45,060 nucleotides of DNA from Bacteroidaceae bacterium (GTDB lineage: Bacteria > Bacteroidota > Bacteroidia > Bacteroidales > Bacteroidaceae). A model generated the notes under the pieces. The model did not search any database, was not told the DNA's origin, and saw only the letters and a list, made by a program, of their open reading frames with translations. The DNA is taken from positions 1-45,060 of the forward strand of contig JAILEU010000100.1 of the NCBI GenBank assembly GCA_024697785.1. The letters run 5' to 3'. This document shows, piece after piece, positions 15,354-22,640 of the stretch. Positions within the stretch are counted from its first letter, which is position 1; every line of letters begins with the position of its first letter. A program made the position numbers and the translations under genes.

Positions 15354-15722
15354 TCATTCTTCGTTTGTTAAGTAACTGTAAAGCGTGTAGTCGTCGAAGA
15401 CCGATGAGGCCATGTACTCGGCCATCTCGTCTTCCGTGAAAGCCATCTCGTCGGCAGTAGCAAGGGTCGCAGACTCCTTCGTGACATTCATCTGATGAAG
15501 GGTGGCAAACAGCACCACCACCCCCACGAACGCCGCAGCCACCGAAATCCACGTGCGGCGCGCCCTGCCCCACACTCGCGTGCGAGCAGGCTCCTCGTCC
15601 ACCGAGGGACGCTCGGGCAACGAGCTCAGAAGCTGCTGCTGGAACGTTTCAAAGTACCCCTCGGGCACCTTGAACGGGTTCCCCGTTCCTACCTTTGATT
15701 TTATTAATTCTTCGTCGGACAT
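15354..15722 (-). CDS. putative anti-sigma factor, single-pass membrane protein
   Basis: A 122-residue protein with a cytoplasmic N-terminal part containing the short motif NPFKVPEGYFETF (residues 15-27) that I associate with small membrane proteins encoded beside Bacteroidetes ECF sigma factors, one transmembrane helix (about residues 58-77, SVAAAFVGVVVLFATLHQ), and an acidic periplasmic tail. Position directly after the ECF sigma gene and before the Spy-like gene supports an anti-sigma or regulator role, but a canonical zinc-binding anti-sigma motif is absent. Gap to the sigma gene is 82 bases. Confidence 0.65.
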   Translation of the reverse strand: MSDEELIKSKVGTGNPFKVPEGYFETFQQQLLSSLPERPSVDEEPARTRVWGRARRTWISVAAAFVGVVVLFATLHQMNVTKESATLATADEMAFTEDEMAEYMASSVFDDYTLYSYLTNEE

Positions 15723-15804
15723 GCTGTATATATGTTTTACGTCTGTAGTTTACCTTTCAATTATAATCTTCTTCGAACTTATGACTAATGTGGCGGCACA
15801 AAGT

Positions 15805-16350
15805 TTAAATATCATCCTGAAAAAAAGCGGCAATTTTTTGCACGGCCACGTGGTACGATGCCTTCAGCGCTCCCACGCTGGTGCCCAGCACTTCCGACAT
15901 GTCCTCGTATTTCATCTCGTCGAAATACTTCATGTTGAACACCATCCGCTGCTTGGGGGGCAAGGTCTGAAGCGCCTCCTGGAAACGCTGCTGAAGCTCG
16001 TCACCGTCGAAATACTCGTCGGCCTCGAGGTTGACGGCTGTGCCCTCTTCGTTGTCGAGCGACACGATGTCGTTGGCGTTCTGACGATTTAGGAACGTCA
16101 AAGCCTCGTTGGTGGCAATGCGGTAGAGCCAGGTGGAGATTTTCGAGTTTCCCTGAAAGCCGTCGATGTTTGTCCACGCCTTGATGAAGGTGTTCTGCAG
16201 GAGGTCGTTGGCATCGTCATGGTCGAGCACCATGCGGCGCAGATGCCAGTAGAGAGGCTCGGTGTACTCTTTCACCAGCACCGCAAACGCGCTTTGGGCT
16301 GTCTTTGGTTCGCGCAACTGCCTGAGCAGAAGTTCTTCGTTCAACGCCAT
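15805..16350 (-). CDS. ECF-type RNA polymerase sigma factor
   Basis: A 181-residue sigma-70 family protein of the extracytoplasmic function group: region 2 with LYWHLRRMVLDHDDANDLLQ and TFIKAWTNIDGFQGNSKIST (about residues 30-75), linker, and region 4 with LPPKQRMVFNMKYFDEMKYEDMSEVLGTSVGALKASY, quoted here only as its borders LPPKQRMVF and VGALKASYH. Recruits RNA polymerase to a stress-type regulon. The frame opens at 16368, but a promoter with -7 at 16379-16386 would start RNA near 16372, so ATG 16350 (MALNEELLL) gives a sensible leader. It is followed by anti-sigma-like and Spy-like genes, a standard autoregulated arrangement. Confidence 0.92.
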   Translation of the reverse strand: MALNEELLLRQLREPKTAQSAFAVLVKEYTEPLYWHLRRMVLDHDDANDLLQNTFIKAWTNIDGFQGNSKISTWLYRIATNEALTFLNRQNANDIVSLDNEEGTAVNLEADEYFDGDELQQRFQEALQTLPPKQRMVFNMKYFDEMKYEDMSEVLGTSVGALKASYHVAVQKIAAFFQDDI

Positions 16351-16378
16351 GTCGTGTGCAATCTTCAAAAATCGGCCA

Positions 16379-16410
16379 CAAAATTACATCTAACTGAGCG
16401 CAAATGCAAA
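16379..16410 (-). promoter_or_regulatory. sigma-gene promoter (TTTG - 20 bp - TAATTTTG), cassette-like
   Basis: Minus-strand TTTG at 16407-16410 and TAATTTTG at 16379-16386, 20 bp apart. The flanking GCGAATAAATTTGCATTTGCGCTC echoes the dyad of the dispersed cassette. The -33 abuts the 3' end of the ribonuclease Z gene. Confidence 0.8.
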
Positions 16411-16411
16411 T

Positions 16412-17347
16412 TTATTCGCAGTTTTTGTTCACCTCAATCTTCATGCCCTCTCGCGCAAGCACCGTGTTCGGGAACACAGCCAAGGCCTCGTCGAGCAAAG
16501 GCCGTTCATCGTCATAGCGTCCCGAGAAATGTCCCAGCACCAGTTTTCCCACGCCTGCCCTTGCTGCAATGGCTGCTGCCTGAGCAGCCGTCGAGTGGTG
16601 GGTAGCTTGTGCCCTGCCCTCATCCGACGTGGCAAAGGTGGCGTCGTGGTAGAGCACGTCAACCCCCTCGATGAAGGGCACCACCGTCTCCGTGGGAGCT
16701 GTGTCGCACAGATAGGCATAGCTGCGGGGAGGCGTCGGAGGCGTGGTGAGCCGTTCGTTGGGAATGACGTCCCCCTCGGGAGTGACAAAGTCTGCCCCGT
16801 TCTTGATGAGCCCGCGATGGCTGATGGGGATCTCGTAGGCATCAATCATGTCGCGACGAAGATGTCGGGGGGTAGGTTTCTCGCGGAACACAAACCCGCA
16901 GCAGGGAATCCGGTGAGCAAGGGTAACCGTCTGCACCGTCAGCGAACGGTCGTTGTAGATGATCTCGGCATGGTCGTAGCTGAAGGGATGGAACACCACC
17001 TCGTAGGGCATCTCGCGGCAGAAGTAGTCAATCTGCGGACGCAGCAGCCCCTCAAGCTCGGGCAGCGAATGGATGTGAAGCGACTGGGCGTGGCCTCGTC
17101 CCAGCATCCCCAGGGTGGAAATAAGCCCGATGAGCCCGAAACAATGGTCGCCATGCAGGTGGCTGATGAAGATGTGTCCCAGCCGCGCATAGCTGGCATG
17201 ATAACGGGCCATCTGCTGCTGTGTGCCCTCGCCACAGTCCACCATGAAAAGCTTACTGCGCAGGCTCACCAGCTGCGACGACGTGTTGTGGCGCGTGCTG
17301 GGCTTTGCCGACCCACAACCTAATATCTGTACTTCAAACGGCTCCAT
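16412..17347 (-). CDS. rnz: ribonuclease Z
   Basis: A 311-residue metallo-beta-lactamase-fold endonuclease that removes 3' trailers from tRNA precursors; cytoplasmic. The zinc-binding HxHxDH motif is HLHGDH at residues 63-68, preceded by the family's DCGEGTQQQ (about 37-45). Later metal ligands fall in the segments YLCDTAP and LGHFSGRY near the C-terminus. The frame extends upstream to 17422 but a -7 box at 17363-17370 makes ATG 17347 (MEPFEVQILGCGSAKP) the start, which matches the family's N-terminus. Its stop lies only about 60 bases before the ECF sigma start, with the sigma promoter between. Confidence 0.95.
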   Translation of the reverse strand: MEPFEVQILGCGSAKPSTRHNTSSQLVSLRSKLFMVDCGEGTQQQMARYHASYARLGHIFISHLHGDHCFGLIGLISTLGMLGRGHAQSLHIHSLPELEGLLRPQIDYFCREMPYEVVFHPFSYDHAEIIYNDRSLTVQTVTLAHRIPCCGFVFREKPTPRHLRRDMIDAYEIPISHRGLIKNGADFVTPEGDVIPNERLTTPPTPPRSYAYLCDTAPTETVVPFIEGVDVLYHDATFATSDEGRAQATHHSTAAQAAAIAARAGVGKLVLGHFSGRYDDERPLLDEALAVFPNTVLAREGMKIEVNKNCE

Positions 17348-17362
17348 TGTCTTTTCCGGCTG

Positions 17363-17370
17363 CAAAATTA
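17363..17370 (-). promoter_or_regulatory. -7 element TAATTTTG of rnz
   Basis: A TAnnTTTG match 16 bases upstream of the ATG. No TTTG at the usual spacing upstream. Confidence 0.55.
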
Positions 17371-17432
17371 CACATTTTTTACGTACATTCGCCGCCATCC
17401 ACGCAAAAAAACGCACATCCACCTCCTTTTTT

Positions 17433-17591
17433 TCAGGGCTTTTAGATAGGCTGCGGCTCGGATAATTGCAAATAAATTTGGTTTTTCGCTCGGCTCACCC
17501 TATCTTTAATCCCTTTCAGGGCTTTTAGATAGGCTGCGGCTCGGAAAAGCTCAAATAAATTTGGTTTATCTCTCGCCTTGCACTATCTTTG
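17433..17591 (+). promoter_or_regulatory. tandem dispersed promoter cassettes (copies B and C)
   Basis: Two copies 83 bp apart, each starting CAGGGCTTTTAGATAGG then CTGCGGCTCGGA. Copy B has TTTG (17477-17480), 20 bp, then TATCTTTA (17501-17508), where the last G of the -7 is lost. Copy C has TTTG (17560-17563), 20 bp, TATCTTTG (17584-17591) and is intact. Copy C would drive the GNAT fusion gene at 17618. Confidence 0.87.
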
Positions 17592-17617
17592 TCAGGCTGA
17601 ACAAAGAGAAGTCAAAT

Positions 17618-18961
17618 ATGAACATCCGACAAGAACAACCCAAGGATTATCAAGAGGTGGAGAACCTCACGCGCGAAGCATTCTGGAACGTCTACCGCCC
17701 CGGATGCACGGAGCATTACGTGCTCAATCAGTATCGGACCAGCCCCGATTTCATCCCCGAGCTCGACTTGGTGATGGAAGAGGATGGCATGATCATCGGC
17801 CATGTGATGTTCTCGAAGGCCGAGATTACGCTCGACGACGGAACACCCTACCCTTCTTGGACCTTCGGACCCATCAGCATCCACCCCGACTACAAGCGCA
17901 AAGGCTATGGTCTGAAGTTGCTGCAGTATGCCTTGGAGAAGGCCAAGGAAATGGGCATCGGACTGCTCCAGATGGAGGGAAATATCGAGTTCTACCGTCA
18001 TGCAGGCTTCGACCTCGCCAGCAAGCTCAACATCCACTATCATGCCGAGCCGCGGGAGTCAGAAGTGCCTTATTTCCTTGCCCAGGAACTGATTCCCGGC
18101 TATTGGGGCCGTCGCGAGGGAACCTATTGCCCCCCAAGTGGATACTTTGTGGCCGACCAGCATCCTGAGGCTTTCGAGGCTTACGAAGCCTCCTTCCCGC
18201 AGAAACAGGAAGCATTCCAAGATGGCCAGCTGCCTCAGTTCTGCCAGAGTTGTGGCATGCCATTGACACGTATTGAAGATTGCGGCACAAACGCTGATGG
18301 CAGTACAAACTTCGACTACTGTCACTACTGTTACAAAGACGGAAAATTCTTGCAGGACTGCACGATGGACGAGATGATTGAGCACTGTGCTCAGTTTGTC
18401 GGCGAGGTCAACAAGGGCCTGCCCCAGCCCATCACGAAGGAGGAATACATCGGGCAGATGAAGATGTACTTTCCCCAGCTGAAGCGCTGGCGCAAAACAT
18501 TGGATGTCAGTAACGATGAGGTCATGAATGTCAACCCCGCATTGGCCGGCGTTAAAGAACTCATTGCACAAATGGCCGACAATCTGCCCATCGCATACAT
18601 CTCATCCGTAGATCAAGAAGGTTTTCCTTGGACCAAGGCCATGCTGGCACCTCGAAAGCGCGAGGGCATCAAAACCTTCTATTTCACCACCAACACCTTC
18701 TCCCTCCGCGTAGCCCATTACAAGGCCAATCCCAAGGCAAGCATCTATTTCTGCGATGCCGAAGGCTTCAAGGGTATTATGCTGCGCGGCACGATGGAGG
18801 TACTGACGGATGCCGCCTCGAAAGAAATGATTTGGCACGATGGTGACGAGCAGTACTACCCTGGCGGCGTGACCGACCCCAACTACTGCGTGCTGAAGTT
18901 CACCGCCACCGACGGCCGTTTCTACAGCAACTTCTATCCCCGCAGTTTTGTGATTGAGTAA
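17618..18961 (+). CDS. GNAT acetyltransferase - zinc ribbon - PNPOx-like fusion protein
   Basis: A 447-residue soluble fusion of three domains. Residues 1-165: GNAT acyltransferase, with acetyl-CoA loop region GPISIHPDYKRKGYGLKLLQ. Residues about 205-290: a zinc ribbon with Cys209/Cys212 (FCQSCGMPL) and Cys235/Cys238 (YCHYCYKDG) and the conserved tail CTMDEMIEHCAQFV...YFPQLKRWRK. Residues about 310-447: a pyridoxamine-phosphate-oxidase-like FMN-binding split barrel (AYISSVDQEGFPWTKAML, FYFTTNTFS). The ATG at 17618 follows promoter copy C by 26 bases; upstream in-frame codons lie before the promoter. It is followed after one base by the cysteine hydrolase gene. The same zinc ribbon occurs as a stand-alone gene at 21705. 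Substrates are unknown. Confidence 0.85.
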   Translation: MNIRQEQPKDYQEVENLTREAFWNVYRPGCTEHYVLNQYRTSPDFIPELDLVMEEDGMIIGHVMFSKAEITLDDGTPYPSWTFGPISIHPDYKRKGYGLKLLQYALEKAKEMGIGLLQMEGNIEFYRHAGFDLASKLNIHYHAEPRESEVPYFLAQELIPGYWGRREGTYCPPSGYFVADQHPEAFEAYEASFPQKQEAFQDGQLPQFCQSCGMPLTRIEDCGTNADGSTNFDYCHYCYKDGKFLQDCTMDEMIEHCAQFVGEVNKGLPQPITKEEYIGQMKMYFPQLKRWRKTLDVSNDEVMNVNPALAGVKELIAQMADNLPIAYISSVDQEGFPWTKAMLAPRKREGIKTFYFTTNTFSLRVAHYKANPKASIYFCDAEGFKGIMLRGTMEVLTDAASKEMIWHDGDEQYYPGGVTDPNYCVLKFTATDGRFYSNFYPRSFVIE

Positions 18962-18962
18962 A

Positions 18963-19454
18963 ATGATGAGCAACAAGTCACTTGTCGTTATCGACATCCA
19001 GAACGACATCACCAAGCACTACCGGGACATCATCGGCAACATCAATGCCGCCATTGAATGGGCTGTGACTGAGGGAATGCACATTGTCTATATCAAGCAT
19101 AATAACGTCACGGCAGGCACGCGAACGTTCAAGCCTGGCAGCAAAGGCGAGGAACTGGTGCCTGAGATGAAGGTCGTTTCGGATAACGTCTTCGTGAAGA
19201 CGAAAAGCAATGCCCTCACAAGCGAGGCTTTTTCTGCTTTCATCACGGCGAACGATATCAATGAGTTCTACGTGGCAGGTGCAGACGCTACGGCCTGCGT
19301 GAAATCGACGTGTTTCAACATGGCTAAGGCTGGCTTCAAAGTACATGTCCTCTCTGATTGTATCACCAGTTACGACCTGAAGAAGCTACCGGAGATGCTC
19401 GCCTATTACGAGAGCAAAGGATGCGAGGTAAAAGAATTGGCTGAGTGCCAATGA
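18963..19454 (+). CDS. isochorismatase-like cysteine hydrolase
   Basis: A 163-residue cytoplasmic hydrolase of the isochorismatase/nicotinamidase superfamily. The catalytic triad can be read as Asp in LVVIDIQNDI (about residue 10-14), Lys in FVKTKSNAL and Cys in DATACVKSTCFNMAKAGF. The family hydrolyses amides or carbamoyl compounds through a cysteine thioester; the substrate here is not predictable. ATG codons at 18963 and 18966 are both possible; the former begins one base after the stop of the fusion gene. The 3' end overlaps the next gene by four bases (ATGA). Confidence 0.85.
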   Translation: MMSNKSLVVIDIQNDITKHYRDIIGNINAAIEWAVTEGMHIVYIKHNNVTAGTRTFKPGSKGEELVPEMKVVSDNVFVKTKSNALTSEAFSAFITANDINEFYVAGADATACVKSTCFNMAKAGFKVHVLSDCITSYDLKKLPEMLAYYESKGCEVKELAECQ

Positions 19455-19939
19455 AACATCTGCCGAATATCCTGTCGTCACTCCGAATTGTAGGATCTGT
19501 TGCTCTGCTGGTAAGCAATGTGTCAGGCATTCCTTTCTGGGTGCTATACATCGTTAGCGGCATCAGCGACATAGCCGACGGATGGTTGGCACGGAAGCTG
19601 GGTTGTGCCACTAAAACAGGCGCTTTGCTGGACAGTCTGGCTGATATCTGTTTTGTGATTTGTTGTGCCCTGCGTCTGATCCCAATACTCGTGTTTCCCA
19701 TTTGGTTGTTGATTTGGGCCGGCGTAATCGTTGTAATTAAAATCATCAACCAAGTGTCGGCCCTCGTGATGTACGGACGTTGCTGTTTCCTTCACACTTT
19801 GGCAAACAAGGTGACTGGTGTTCTGCTGTTTCTCGCCGTCCCTATGACATTTTGGTCGATTATTCCCATCTCTTTAGTGGCTGCTGTTGCCACGTTTGCT
19901 GCCATTCAGGAGGGCCATTTAACCAGGACGAAGTGTTAA
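19451..19939 (+). CDS. CDP-alcohol phosphatidyltransferase family protein
   Basis: A 162-residue integral membrane enzyme with about five hydrophobic segments and the full catalytic signature D-G-x2-A-R-x8-G-x3-D-x3-D (DGWLARKLGCATKTGALLDS then LAD, about residues 38-60). The family transfers a phosphatidyl or phospho-alcohol group from a CDP-linked donor, as in phosphatidylglycerophosphate or phosphatidylinositol-type synthases; this short form without known specificity could serve an unusual lipid head group. The start codon overlaps the stop of the cysteine hydrolase gene (ATGA), so translation is probably coupled. It is only 2.7 kb from pssA, another member of the family. Confidence 0.85.
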   Translation: MKHLPNILSSLRIVGSVALLVSNVSGIPFWVLYIVSGISDIADGWLARKLGCATKTGALLDSLADICFVICCALRLIPILVFPIWLLIWAGVIVVIKIINQVSALVMYGRCCFLHTLANKVTGVLLFLAVPMTFWSIIPISLVAAVATFAAIQEGHLTRTKC

Positions 19940-20026
19940 AATTGTGTTAAATCCGGAGTTTCTTTTGACTCGTCCCTTAGGGGAGGATGTAACTTCGCAC
20001 TCGCTTAGCAAAAATGTCGCGCGATT

Positions 20027-20851
20027 ATGAGTTATAAAACGAAGTTACGAATCGGAGAGTTCTCACAGCTGATGCAAGTGACGGTAAAGACCTTGCGTCA
20101 CTACGAGCAGAAGGGCCTACTCCTGCCTGACGAGGTGGATGAGTGGACGGGATATCGCTACTACGGTATCGGTCAGATGCAGACGCTTCAAGCCATCCGC
20201 GACCTGCAAAGGCTCGGATTCTCGCTGGATGAGATCAAGGACCTGTTCGACGAAGGCTCGCACACGCCCAGCATCCGGCAGATAGATGAGAAAATCAGGG
20301 AGACGGAGGGCCAGCTCGGGCAACTGATTGCCCGCCGAGACCAACTGCACGGGCTGAGAGACTCTCGCAAACACATCACATCAATGGAAAAATTCAGCAT
20401 TCAATCGTTGCCCGCAATTATCGTGGCAAGTCATCGGGAAATCATCCCCAATTATGCCGCTCTCGGCCCACTCTGCGTCGAGACGATCGGCCCTGAGATG
20501 CAGCGTCTTGGCTGCAAGTGCCCTCCGCCGGGCTATTGCTTCACAATGGAACACGCCAAGGAATACACGCCGACGAACATCGACATCGAGTATTGTGAGC
20601 AGGTGGAGGAAATGGGCAAGGATAGCGCCATCATCCAGTTCAAACGCTTGCCTGCCGTGCCCAAGGCCTTATGCATGAAGCACGTCGGTCCATACGAACG
20701 TTTTTATGAATCGTATGTCGAGGCCTTCCGTTATATCGAGGAACAAGGCTATAAAATTGTCGGGCAACATCGCACATGCTACGTTGACGGCGTCTGGAAT
20801 CAGGAAGACCCGGAAAAATGGTTGTCAATCATCCAAATACCAATTGAATAA
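20027..20851 (+). CDS. MerR-family regulator with GyrI-like effector domain
   Basis: A 274-residue transcription regulator. Residues about 7-75 form the MerR winged helix (LRIGEFSQLMQVTVKTLRHY, then GYRYYGIGQMQTLQAIRDL), followed by the dimerisation coiled coil (to about residue 115) and a GyrI/BmrR-like effector-binding domain (about 120-274, with MKHVGPYERFYESYVEAFRYI, quoted in part). Such proteins bind the spacer of unusual promoters and respond to drugs or other small ligands. It is 87 bases after the phosphatidyltransferase gene and in the same direction; its targets may be the adjacent enzyme genes. No clear own promoter was found. Confidence 0.9.
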   Translation: MSYKTKLRIGEFSQLMQVTVKTLRHYEQKGLLLPDEVDEWTGYRYYGIGQMQTLQAIRDLQRLGFSLDEIKDLFDEGSHTPSIRQIDEKIRETEGQLGQLIARRDQLHGLRDSRKHITSMEKFSIQSLPAIIVASHREIIPNYAALGPLCVETIGPEMQRLGCKCPPPGYCFTMEHAKEYTPTNIDIEYCEQVEEMGKDSAIIQFKRLPAVPKALCMKHVGPYERFYESYVEAFRYIEEQGYKIVGQHRTCYVDGVWNQEDPEKWLSIIQIPIE

Positions 20852-20862
20852 CTCAAGTTAAA

Positions 20863-20896
20863 AATGTCTGCCCCATGTCTTCGTGGGGCAGACATT
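20863..20896. terminator. strong hairpin after the MerR gene
   Basis: AATGTCTGCCCC and GGGGCAGACATT are a perfect 12-bp inverted repeat around a 10-base loop. On the plus strand it is followed by GTGTC rather than T residues; on the minus strand it is followed by TTTTT. It separates the MerR gene from the next operon. Confidence 0.72.
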
Positions 20897-20910
20897 GTGT
20901 CTTCCTTGAG

Positions 20911-20980
20911 GCTTTTAGAGGTACTCCCGCTCGGAAAAGCAAAAAAAATTTGTCATTTTCTTCGCTAAACCGTACCTTTG
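20911..20980 (+). promoter_or_regulatory. dispersed promoter cassette (copy D), flavodoxin operon
   Basis: GCTTTTAGAGG, CCCGCTCGGAAAAGC, TTTG (20949-20952), 20 bp, TACCTTTG (20973-20980). The AT-rich dyad is more diverged than in copies A to C, but box order and spacing are identical. Confidence 0.83.
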
Positions 20981-21002
20981 TACGGCGAAATACAGAAATA
21001 CG

Positions 21003-21689
21003 ATGAAAATACTTGTATTTAATGGAAGTCCAAAGAGGGACGCGAGCGATACGATGCACATAACCCGTGCCTTTTTGGACGGAATGAACGAAGCCGCTGC
21101 GCAGGAAGTGAAGACAATCCACGTCATCGACAAGCATATCGAATACTGCACAGGCTGCTTTGCGTGCAAGCGAAACGGCGGTACGTGCATCCACACTGAC
21201 GACATGCGCGACATCCTGGACGAAATCCTCCAGAGCGACATGCTGCTGTTCAATTTCCCGCTCTACAACTACGGCATCCCTGCTCCGTTGAAAGCTCTGC
21301 TGGACCGCACGATGCCGCTCTCAAGCTTAGCTATGCAGAGGATGGGCGACCATTATGCGCATCCCAGCCAGGCCGACTTCTCCCGCCTGCGCTATGTGAT
21401 GATTTGCGGATGCGGATTTCCGAACAGCCGTCACAACTTCGAGCCAGCCATAGCGCAGTTCAAGCTGATGTTCCCTTCGAACCATACCATCATCACCATT
21501 CCTGAAAGCCCCATGTTCAACGCTCCTGAAGCGGCTGTGGTGACCCTCCCCCGGCTGGAGCTGGTGAAGCGTGCAGGAAGGCAGTTCGCTGATAATGGGA
21601 AAGTTGCTCCCGACTTGTTGGCGGAAATCGGTTCGCCCATGATACCCGAGGAGACTTACGCCGCCATCGTTAACCGAAAAGAATCATAA
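21003..21689 (+). CDS. flavodoxin-fold NAD(P)H-dependent reductase
   Basis: A 228-residue cytoplasmic flavoprotein of the NADPH-dependent FMN reductase/flavodoxin-like group. The phosphate-binding loop is FNGSPKRDASDT (residues 6-17); the typical CTGCFACKRNGGTCIHTDDM (about 49-68) and FNFPLYNYGIPAPLKALLDR segments follow. Members reduce quinones, iron or other electron acceptors; the substrate is unknown. It is the first gene of an operon from promoter copy D, 22 bases after its -7 box, with the zinc ribbon gene 15 bases downstream. Confidence 0.88.
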   Translation: MKILVFNGSPKRDASDTMHITRAFLDGMNEAAAQEVKTIHVIDKHIEYCTGCFACKRNGGTCIHTDDMRDILDEILQSDMLLFNFPLYNYGIPAPLKALLDRTMPLSSLAMQRMGDHYAHPSQADFSRLRYVMICGCGFPNSRHNFEPAIAQFKLMFPSNHTIITIPESPMFNAPEAAVVTLPRLELVKRAGRQFADNGKVAPDLLAEIGSPMIPEETYAAIVNRKES

Positions 21690-21704
21690 ATACTATTTAT
21701 AAGA

Positions 21705-21971
21705 ATGGAAATGTTTTGCCAGAGTTGCGGAATGCCGCTCACAGAAGAAAATCTCGGCACCAATGCCGACGGTAGTAAGAACGAGGAATACTGCATGTAT
21801 TGTTATAAGGACGGGGCGTTTACCAACGACTGCACCATGGAGGAGATGATAGAATTCTGCGCGCAGTTTGTTGACGAGGTGAACAAGAACATGCCCCAGC
21901 CGATTACCAGGGAGCAGTACAAGCAGATGATGCAGCAATATTTCCCGACGCTAAAGAGATGGCAGAAATGA
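21705..21971 (+). CDS. stand-alone zinc ribbon protein
   Basis: An 88-residue protein almost identical in layout to the zinc ribbon domain inside the fusion at 17618: FCQSCGMPL at residues 4-12, YCMYCYKDGAF at about 28-38, CTMEEMIEFCAQFVDEVNK and PQPITREQY, ending YFPTLKRWQK. The four cysteines of the two C-x2-C pairs are present, so zinc binding is likely. Members of this domain family often occur fused to or beside GNAT, MerR or PNPOx-like proteins; molecular role unknown. It overlaps the next gene by four bases (ATGA). Confidence 0.88.
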   Translation: MEMFCQSCGMPLTEENLGTNADGSKNEEYCMYCYKDGAFTNDCTMEEMIEFCAQFVDEVNKNMPQPITREQYKQMMQQYFPTLKRWQK

Positions 21972-22498
21972 CGGCTCCGTTGGAAACGGAGAGGATTGCT
22001 CTCCGCCCGTGGAGGGAAAGTGATGCCGAGGCGTTGTACCGTTATGCCTCTGACCCCGATGTGGGGCCCCGTGCTGGCTGGCCTCCGCATCAGAGCGTGG
22101 AAGAGAGCCTGGAGATTATCCGCACCCTCTTCCATAGCGACCACATCTGGGCGATTGAGCTTAAAGAGACGGGAGAACCCATCGGATGCATAGGCTATTA
22201 TGCTCACGGCGAGAGCAATATCAATATCGGCCCAAACGATGCCGAGGCAGGCTATTGGGTAGCCAAGCCCTACTGGAACCTCGGCATCTGTACAGAGGCG
22301 CTAAGACTGCTGATAGACTACTGTTTCAACGTGAAAGGTTTCGATACCCTATGGAGCGACTTCTTCGCGGATAATCCAGCCTCGGGTCGCGTGATGGAAA
22401 AGTGTGGCTTCCACGATACGGGCATGATCAACTATTGCAGCCAACTCCAGGTTGGCTCCGACCGCCCCGTCAGAATCATGCGATTGGACCGGAAATAG
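21968..22498 (+). CDS. GNAT-family N-acetyltransferase (RimJ/RimL type)
   Basis: A 176-residue acetyltransferase that uses acetyl-CoA to modify an amine, probably of a protein N-terminus or small molecule. Features: ETERIALRPWRESDAEALY at the start, GEPIGCIGYY, the acetyl-CoA region AGYWVAKPYWNLGICTEALR, and the terminal NPASGRVMEKCGFHDTGMI. The start at 21968 overlaps the stop of the zinc ribbon gene (ATGA); an in-frame ATG at 21959 is possible. It is the last gene of the flavodoxin operon. Confidence 0.86.
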   Translation: MTAPLETERIALRPWRESDAEALYRYASDPDVGPRAGWPPHQSVEESLEIIRTLFHSDHIWAIELKETGEPIGCIGYYAHGESNINIGPNDAEAGYWVAKPYWNLGICTEALRLLIDYCFNVKGFDTLWSDFFADNPASGRVMEKCGFHDTGMINYCSQLQVGSDRPVRIMRLDRK

Positions 22499-22499
22499 G

Positions 22500-22632
22500 G
22501 TTCGCCTCGGATAATTGCAAATAAATTTGCATTATCTCTCGCCTTGACCTTCGGTCTAAAATGCTCACGCTCGGCAAAAAGAAAAATTTTTCTCTTTGCT
22601 CTCGCTTAATCGCATTTTTATCACTATCTTTG
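22500..22632 (+). promoter_or_regulatory. double cassette (copy E) upstream of pssA
   Basis: E1 (about 22504-22555) has CGCCTCGGATAATTGCAAAT and the dyad as in copy A with TTTG at 22526-22529, but its -7 region reads CTTGACCTTCGG and has decayed. E2 starts GGTCTAAAATGCTCACGCTCGG (part quoted), has a long AT dyad (AAAGAAAAATTTTTCTCTTT), and ends TATCTTTG at 22625-22632 without a TTTG at 20 bp. The ATG of pssA is only eight bases after the -7 box. Confidence 0.75.
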
Positions 22633-22640
22633 CCGGAGTT

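Noticed and set aside
20863-20896. MerR operator
   Set aside because: The perfect inverted repeat lies after the MerR stop codon and is not between promoter boxes of any gene; a transcription-termination hairpin is simpler.
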